Below, one piece after another: positions 60,910 to 64,000 of a DNA stretch of 64,000 nt. The first letter of the stretch is position 1. Every line of letters begins with the position of its first letter. This DNA comes from Hyphomicrobiales bacterium (lineage in GTDB: Bacteria; Pseudomonadota; Alphaproteobacteria; Rhizobiales; Beijerinckiaceae): assembly GCA_900470095.1 (NCBI GenBank), contig UBZM01000044.1, forward strand, positions 1 to 64,000, written 5' to 3'. The notes under the pieces were generated by a model. That model saw only the letters and a list, made by a program, of their open reading frames with translations. It was not told where the DNA came from and searched no databases. A program made the translations under genes and the position numbers.

Positions 60910-61929
60910 TTACACGCTGTAGTTCACGCGCCGCTCGATGAAGCGGAACTGCGCATAGGTGAGGAGCAGAGCCAGCCCCATCAGGATCACCGACTGGGCG
61001 GCCGACGAGCCGAGATCGAGCGTGACGAAGCCGTCCTGATAGACCTTGTAGACCAGGATCGAGGTGGCTCCGGCCGGGCCGCCGCGCGTCGTCGCGTCGA
61101 CGATGGCGAAGGTCTCGAACAGCCCGTAGACGAAATTGATGACGATCAGGAAGAACAGCGTCGGCGCGATCATCGGCAGCGAGATGCGCAGGAAGCGCTG
61201 GATCGGCCCGGCCCCGTCGAGATAGGCGGATTCCAGGATCGAATGGGGCACCGAAAGCAGCGCCGCGACCAGGAAGATGTAGTTGTAGCAGATGTGTTTC
61301 CAGGACGCCGCCATGACGATCAGGGCGAGCGCATGCGAGGAATTGCGGTTCGGGTCCCAGTCGAAGCCGAGCCCCTGGAGCATATGGGCGACCGGGCCGA
61401 CGCGCGGGTTGAACAGGAAGGCGAGCATGATGCCGGCGATCGCGGGCGCGATCGCATAGGGCAGCAGCAGGATGGTGCGGTAGGCGCCGCGCCCGCGCAG
61501 GATGTGGTTCGAGGCGAAGGCGAGCAGCAGCGCCAGCGACAGCGTCAGCACGTTCTGCGCGACGGTGAACAGGACCGTGACCTGGACCGAGGACCAGTAG
61601 ACGCTGCTGCGGAACAGCCGCTCGAAATTCTGGAAGCCGACCCATTGCGTCGTCGCGCCGAACGGATCGGTGAGCTGGAAGGCCTGGATCAGCGCCCGGA
61701 CGGAGGGGATGAAGAAGAACAGCAGGAGGATGAAGAGCTGCGGCGCCAGCAGCCAGAAGGGCAAGCGCCATTCCGTGAAATGGGCCCGCTTCAGGCCGCT
61801 CTCGGCCTGCCCGTCGGAGAAAGCCGGAGCAGCCTTGCGCCGCAGCGGCCAGCGCAGGCGCCAGGCGCCCCCGCCGGCCACCGCGGGAAGTTCCGCGGCG
61901 CTATTTCTTGCCAGCATTGAGCTGCTCAT
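60910..61929 (-). CDS. Ugp-like ABC transporter, permease 1 (system 2)
   Basis: A UgpA/MalF-type permease of about 339 residues with contact loop ESAYLDGAGPIQRFLRISLPMI. It carries an unusually long, basic N-terminal extension (about 50 residues) before the first membrane segment. The start is uncertain: ATG at 61929 or 61917, both overlapping the end of the binding-protein gene, so the two are translationally coupled and no intergenic hairpin separates them. Confidence 0.88.
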   Translation of the reverse strand: MSSSMLARNSAAELPAVAGGGAWRLRWPLRRKAAPAFSDGQAESGLKRAHFTEWRLPFWLLAPQLFILLLFFFIPSVRALIQAFQLTDPFGATTQWVGFQNFERLFRSSVYWSSVQVTVLFTVAQNVLTLSLALLLAFASNHILRGRGAYRTILLLPYAIAPAIAGIMLAFLFNPRVGPVAHMLQGLGFDWDPNRNSSHALALIVMAASWKHICYNYIFLVAALLSVPHSILESAYLDGAGPIQRFLRISLPMIAPTLFFLIVINFVYGLFETFAIVDATTRGGPAGATSILVYKVYQDGFVTLDLGSSAAQSVILMGLALLLTYAQFRFIERRVNYSV

Positions 61930-63214
61930 AGCGGCGCAATGACTCGTTGCCGCGGGAGACGGCATCGTCGAGCGCCTGCTGCACCGGCTTGCGGCCGAGG
62001 AAGGCGGCCGAGACCTCTTCCATGATCGCGACATTGATCTGGTTGCTGTTGCCGATGCGGAAGCCCAGCGAATTGTCGCTCGGCGTGCCGCGCATCAGCT
62101 GCACGACCGCGATCTCGCGCGTCGGGTTCTTCTGGTAGTAGCCCTGCGCCTTGGCGGCGTCATAGGCGGCGACCGTGACCGGCACATAGCCGGTGGCCTG
62201 GTGCCACCAGACCTGCGTGTCGGTCTGGGCCAGGAAATTGTAGAAGGCGCCGATCGCCTTGTACTTCTCCGGCGTGTGCCCCTTCAGGGTCCAGAGCGCC
62301 GCGCCGCCGATGACGCTGTTCTTCGGCGTCACACCCTGCTCGAAGGGCATCTCGGCCGCGCTCCAGTCGAATTTGGCGGCGGCGACGACGGCGGCATGCG
62401 AGGCGGTCGAGGCGATGATCGTCGAGCATTCGCCCGAGGTGAAGAGCTGGATCGGGATGACGCCCTGCCCCGCGAGCTGCATCACACCGGGGCCGATCAG
62501 ACGCTTCATCCGCTCGACCTGGCCGACGAGCTTGCCCTTGTTGAAGACGAAGCTGGTGTCGAGCCCGTCCATGCCGTTGCGCTTGGTCGCATACGGGATG
62601 TCGTTCACGGCGCTGTAGTTTTCCAGGAAGCTCCACTCGTAGTCGCCCGGCAGCACCATGGCGCATTTCGACACGCCCTTGGCCTTGATCGCTTCGAGCT
62701 GCGGCTCGAGTTCCTGCCAGGTCGCGCCCGGCTTGTCGAAGCCCGCGGCTTTGAAATGGTCGCGGTTGTAGAACAGGATCGGTGTCGAGGAGTTGAACGG
62801 CATCGCCTGGAGCTTGCCGTCGATGGCGTAGTAGCTGACGACCGGCGCGATGTATTTCTTCACGTCGATCGGCTGGCCCTGCTGGGCCATCAGTTCGCTG
62901 GTCGGGATGATCGCCCCTGAATTGACCATGGTCAGGAAGGAGCGCTCGTTCGACTGCACGATCTCGGGCTGCCGCTTGGCCCGATAGGCGGCGATCGTGC
63001 CGTTCAGGACCTCGTCATAGGTGCCCTTGCCGACCGCCTTGACGACATAATCCTTCTGCGAGTCGTTGAACTTCTTGACCAGCTCGTCGACGCGTTCGCC
63101 GAGCGTGCCGCTCATCGCATGCCAGAACTCGATTTCGGTTGCCGCCTGGGCGCAGGACAACCCCGCCAGAAGCATCGCACCAGCGCCTGCAAGCGCTCCA
63201 AAGACAGGTCGCAT
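61901..63214 (-). CDS. Ugp-like ABC transporter, solute-binding protein (system 2)
   Basis: A 437-residue protein with a signal peptide (cleavage near AQAATE) and UgpB-like IEFWHAMSGTLGERVDELV, AMPFNSSTPILFYNRDHFKAAG and ATGYVPVT. It should bind a polyol or its glycerophosphodiester-like derivative. GGGAGGCTTTGA precedes the ATG. It follows the SorC gene and the tandem operator. Confidence 0.9.
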   Translation of the reverse strand: MRPVFGALAGAGAMLLAGLSCAQAATEIEFWHAMSGTLGERVDELVKKFNDSQKDYVVKAVGKGTYDEVLNGTIAAYRAKRQPEIVQSNERSFLTMVNSGAIIPTSELMAQQGQPIDVKKYIAPVVSYYAIDGKLQAMPFNSSTPILFYNRDHFKAAGFDKPGATWQELEPQLEAIKAKGVSKCAMVLPGDYEWSFLENYSAVNDIPYATKRNGMDGLDTSFVFNKGKLVGQVERMKRLIGPGVMQLAGQGVIPIQLFTSGECSTIIASTASHAAVVAAAKFDWSAAEMPFEQGVTPKNSVIGGAALWTLKGHTPEKYKAIGAFYNFLAQTDTQVWWHQATGYVPVTVAAYDAAKAQGYYQKNPTREIAVVQLMRGTPSDNSLGFRIGNSNQINVAIMEEVSAAFLGRKPVQQALDDAVSRGNESLRRYEQLNAGKK

Positions 63215-63240
63215 TCAAAGCCTCCCTCGTCGGTTTATAT

Positions 63241-63271
63241 GAGCATCTGCTCTTGATTGAAGCATATGCTC
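63241..63271. promoter_or_regulatory. Tandem SorC-type operators upstream of the polyol ABC operon
   Basis: GAGCATCTGCTC (63241-63252) and AAGCATATGCTC (63260-63271) are two near-identical palindromes 19 bases apart. A minus-strand TTGACA (63293-63288) places the -10 region (about 63270-63265) over the second palindrome, fitting repression. Confidence 0.65.
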
Positions 63272-63388
63272 GCACACTCCGCCTCTATGTCAACCGTCGA
63301 TGACGAAGCGATGACAGCCGCCGGCAACCCGGGACACAGGCTGGAGGACAAGACGAAGCGGAGGTGACCTGGGAGCCGCTGGCCGGAC

Positions 63389-64000
63389 TCAGAGCGCCAG
63401 CAGGGCGCGCGCCGTATCCTCGTCAGTGACGAGGCCGTTGACGAGACGGCCGCTGAGCGCGGCACGCAGTGGGGCGACCTTGGCCGTGCCCTGCCCGATG
63501 CAGATCCGCAGCCGGTCGCTGCCGGGCTCCGGCGGCACGGAGGTGACGCGCAGATTGGTGCCGCGGTCGAGCAGCCTGCCCTCCCCGTCGAAGACCCAGC
63601 CGGTAACCTCGCCGACCGCGCCGTGACGGACCATTTCGAGCAGCTCGCTGCGCGTCATGAAGCCGTCCCGATAGAGCACGGCATCCTCGCCGATCTGGCT
63701 GATGCCCATCAGCCAGAGATCGGCCTCGCCGGCGATGGCGCGAATGCGCCGGATCGCCTCGATCTCGATCAGTTGCGCCCGCTCCTCGGGACTCGAGACA
63801 TAGAGCGGCAGCGGCATCGGAAAATGCTGGGCCTTGGTGATCTCGGCGAGCTTGACCAGCGTGTCGAACGGGCTGGCCGAGCCATCCGGCGAGATCGTGC
63901 CGACCAGCGAGACGAGCCGGTGCAGCGGGCAGGACATCGGCGACACCCGCTCGATGCTGGCACGCATCGAGCGGCCGGTGCCGAGCGCCATGACCAGCGA
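63389..64000 (-). CDS. SorC-family transcriptional regulator (partial)
   Basis: The last 203 residues lie in the window; the 5' end with the helix-turn-helix is cut off. The sugar-binding domain shows SLVMALGTGR, VGTISPDGSASPFDTLVKLAEITKAQ (residue range only, about 30-55 of the visible part), GISQIGEDAVLYRDGFMTRSE and the C-terminal LVTDEDTARALL, as in SorC/DeoR-type regulators that sense phosphorylated sugars or polyols. It is upstream of the polyol ABC operon on the same strand and probably controls it. Confidence 0.88.
   Translation of the reverse strand, partial: SLVMALGTGRSMRASIERVSPMSCPLHRLVSLVGTISPDGSASPFDTLVKLAEITKAQHFPMPLPLYVSSPEERAQLIEIEAIRRIRAIAGEADLWLMGISQIGEDAVLYRDGFMTRSELLEMVRHGAVGEVTGWVFDGEGRLLDRGTNLRVTSVPPEPGSDRLRICIGQGTAKVAPLRAALSGRLVNGLVTDEDTARALLAL

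Noticed and set aside
59215..61920. Another 901-codon open frame on the plus strand
   Set aside because: Antisense to the phosphodiesterase and both permeases; composition is Arg/Asp/Gln/His rich, typical of a shadow frame.

Overview
The window is about 65% GC and dense with genes. It looks like a chromosomal stretch from an alphaproteobacterium of the Hyphomicrobiales (Bosea/Bradyrhizobium-like). The grounds are a D-tartrate dehydratase that closely recalls the Bradyrhizobium enzyme, RIME-like palindromic intergenic repeats, an alphaproteobacterial-type manganese riboswitch, PQQ genes, and a very high share of solute-binding-protein transporters. I see no rRNA, tRNA, CRISPR array, phage or intact insertion sequence. 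The species is an inference.

Layout: (1) 0-5.1 kb, a C1/PQQ-linked envelope region: the end of glutathione-dependent formaldehyde dehydrogenase, two exported unknowns, pqqC and pqqB with a 27-codon ORF in the pqqA position, and divergently a cupredoxin-like protein plus two proteins sharing a C-x41-C module, one alone and one fused to an outer-membrane barrel. (2) 5.4-18.8 kb, a one-strand catabolic cluster: 3-oxoacid CoA-transferase A/B, 3-oxoadipyl-CoA thiolase, hydantoinase/oxoprolinase A and B, a class III aminotransferase and a complete Liv ABC transporter, controlled by a divergent IclR regulator with a clear operator. (3) 19.0-27.5 kb, MarR regulator and a polyamine-type ABC transporter followed by a NodB-fold hydrolase, two SDR dehydrogenases and an amidase. 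(4) 27.8-38.6 kb, mixed genes: DMT exporter, LysR regulators, dienelactone hydrolase, riboswitch-controlled mntP, a decayed dctA fragment beside D-tartrate dehydratase, a ClC channel and small envelope genes. (5) 38.9-44.5 kb, MmgE/PrpD protein with a TctCBA transporter and divergent LysR. (6) 44.7-51.0 kb, LysR, enolase-superfamily enzyme, Ugp-like ABC transporter and SMP-30 lactonase. (7) 51.2-57.6 kb, GNAT, ddl with divergent MocR regulator, GFA protein, DMT exporter with divergent TetR regulator. (8) 57.7-64.0 kb, a polyol operon: SorC regulator (cut by the window end), Ugp-like ABC transporter, glycerophosphodiesterase-like protein and mannitol dehydrogenase.

The region behaves as a string of independent nutrient-acquisition modules. 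Most pair one regulator with one transporter and its degradative enzymes. Several regulator/target intergenic spaces hold palindromes or repeated half-sites that can be read directly. Four transporter operons place a strong hairpin just after the solute-binding-protein gene. The points I find most worth pursuing are the C-x41-C module pair next to the PQQ genes, the lactam-to-3-oxoadipate pathway suggested by module 2, the tyrosine-less PqqA-like ORF, and the repeated GAGCCACT half-sites between mocR and ddl.
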